Position numbers and translations under genes: made by a program. The notes beneath the pieces were generated by a model. It made no database searches. It was not told the DNA's origin and worked only from the letters and a program-made list of their open reading frames with translations. A DNA stretch of 57,308 nt from Acidobacteriota bacterium (lineage in GTDB: Bacteria; Acidobacteriota; Terriglobia; Versatilivoradales; Versatilivoraceae): positions 1 through 57,308 of the forward strand of contig JAJECY010000308.1 of NCBI GenBank assembly GCA_022821775.1. The letters are read 5' to 3'. Positions 57,133 to 57,308 of the stretch are shown here, piece after piece; positions within the stretch are counted from its first letter, which is position 1, and each line of letters opens with the position of its first letter.

Positions 57133-57308
57133 GTGTTCCGTCTCTGAAGTCATGTTAACGTTCCCGACGCACGGCCTTGGCAACGATGTCGGCCGGTTGC
57201 TGAGTCCACACGAAGGGTGTGGGGTTGCGATTCCAGTGATTGATGTAGTTGCGGATGTGCCGGGTCAGGGCAGCAACCGAATCAAACGAGCCCCGACGAA
57301 CCGACTTG
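57133..57308 (-). mobile_element. Right part of an IS630-type insertion sequence (runs off the window)
   Basis: A TA dinucleotide at 57131-57132 precedes GTGTTCCGTCTCTGAA, the likely IS terminus, 22 bp from the transposase stop. IS630-family elements insert at TA. The other end is outside the window. Confidence 0.6.
57155..57308 (-). CDS. IS630-family transposase, C-terminal fragment (truncated by the window edge)
   Basis: About 50 codons are visible on the minus strand: RRGSFDSVAALTRHIRNYI, then NHWNRNPTPFVWT and ADIVAKAVRRER before a TAA stop (57155-57157). This is the typical end of IS630-type DDE transposases, with the NxxPxPFVW motif. The catalytic core lies beyond the window. It has no frameshift in the visible part. 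Confidence 0.85.
   Translation of the reverse strand, partial: KSVRRGSFDSVAALTRHIRNYINHWNRNPTPFVWTQQPADIVAKAVRRER

Overview
This 57.3 kb, G+C-rich window looks like chromosomal DNA of a Gram-negative, aerobically respiring bacterium. Acidobacteriota is the best guess. The support is a split cytochrome b next to an octaheme cytochrome and a CuA-type oxidase in one operon, a small aldolase microcompartment locus, Kdo/heptose LPS genes, and dense tightly overlapping operons with dispersed heptad and decamer repeats. The phylum is an inference; no rRNA is present.

Layout. 1-1.6 kb: a small Fe-S protein and a Fic protein with a possible small partner. 1.6-16.6 kb (minus strand): a large respiratory operon running from a TTGACA/TAAAAT promoter at about 16.7 kb. 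In order it encodes Rieske protein, cytochrome b, subunit IV, octaheme cytochrome c, a cupredoxin lipoprotein, heme A synthase, heme O synthase, oxidase subunits II, I, III, III and IV, a small CxxC protein, a DUF420 protein and a HEAT/barrel-sandwich protein. 16.9-20 kb: a zinc-ribbon protein, tRNA-Leu(GAG), and pgk-tpiA-secG. 20-20.7 kb: a 157-bp palindromic element and a three-hairpin leader. 20.7-27.7 kb: LPS inner-core genes (waaA, lpxK, waaF, gmhB, rfaE1, rfaE2, waaC). 27.7-32 kb: a methyltransferase, citrate synthase, two exported proteins and a DsbA/VKOR pair. 32.1-34.3 kb: rimI and tsaB, split by a VapBC module and the remnant of a methyltransferase gene. 34.5-41.5 kb: mutS, anmK, panB-panC, folK and a RelE-type toxin-antitoxin pair.

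41.5-46.2 kb (minus strand) is the most interesting region. Rex, a class II aldolase with a C-terminal encapsulation-peptide-like tail, one BMC hexamer protein, three BMC pentamer proteins, ruvA and ruvB lie in one direction, and rex overlaps the aldolase gene by 4 bp. The sequence points to a redox-sensor-linked minimal bacterial microcompartment. Its aldehyde dehydrogenase and phosphotransacylase are not in the window.

46.4-57.3 kb: YhaM-like nuclease, BlaI-like regulator, queA, ETF-quinone oxidoreductase, a kinase-like/methyltransferase fusion with a small membrane partner, a PLP aminotransferase, an LLM flavin monooxygenase, a NIPSNAP protein, a DUF4268 protein, a 105-bp MITE-like element and, at the right edge, the 3' end of an IS630-type transposase gene.

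Two repeat families cut across these regions. Heptamers of the AGTGGTC type sit at the 3' ends of three genes and supply their stop codons. Decamers of the CCTTCGTGGA type occur at four sites, two of them inside a longer repeat of about 140 bp.
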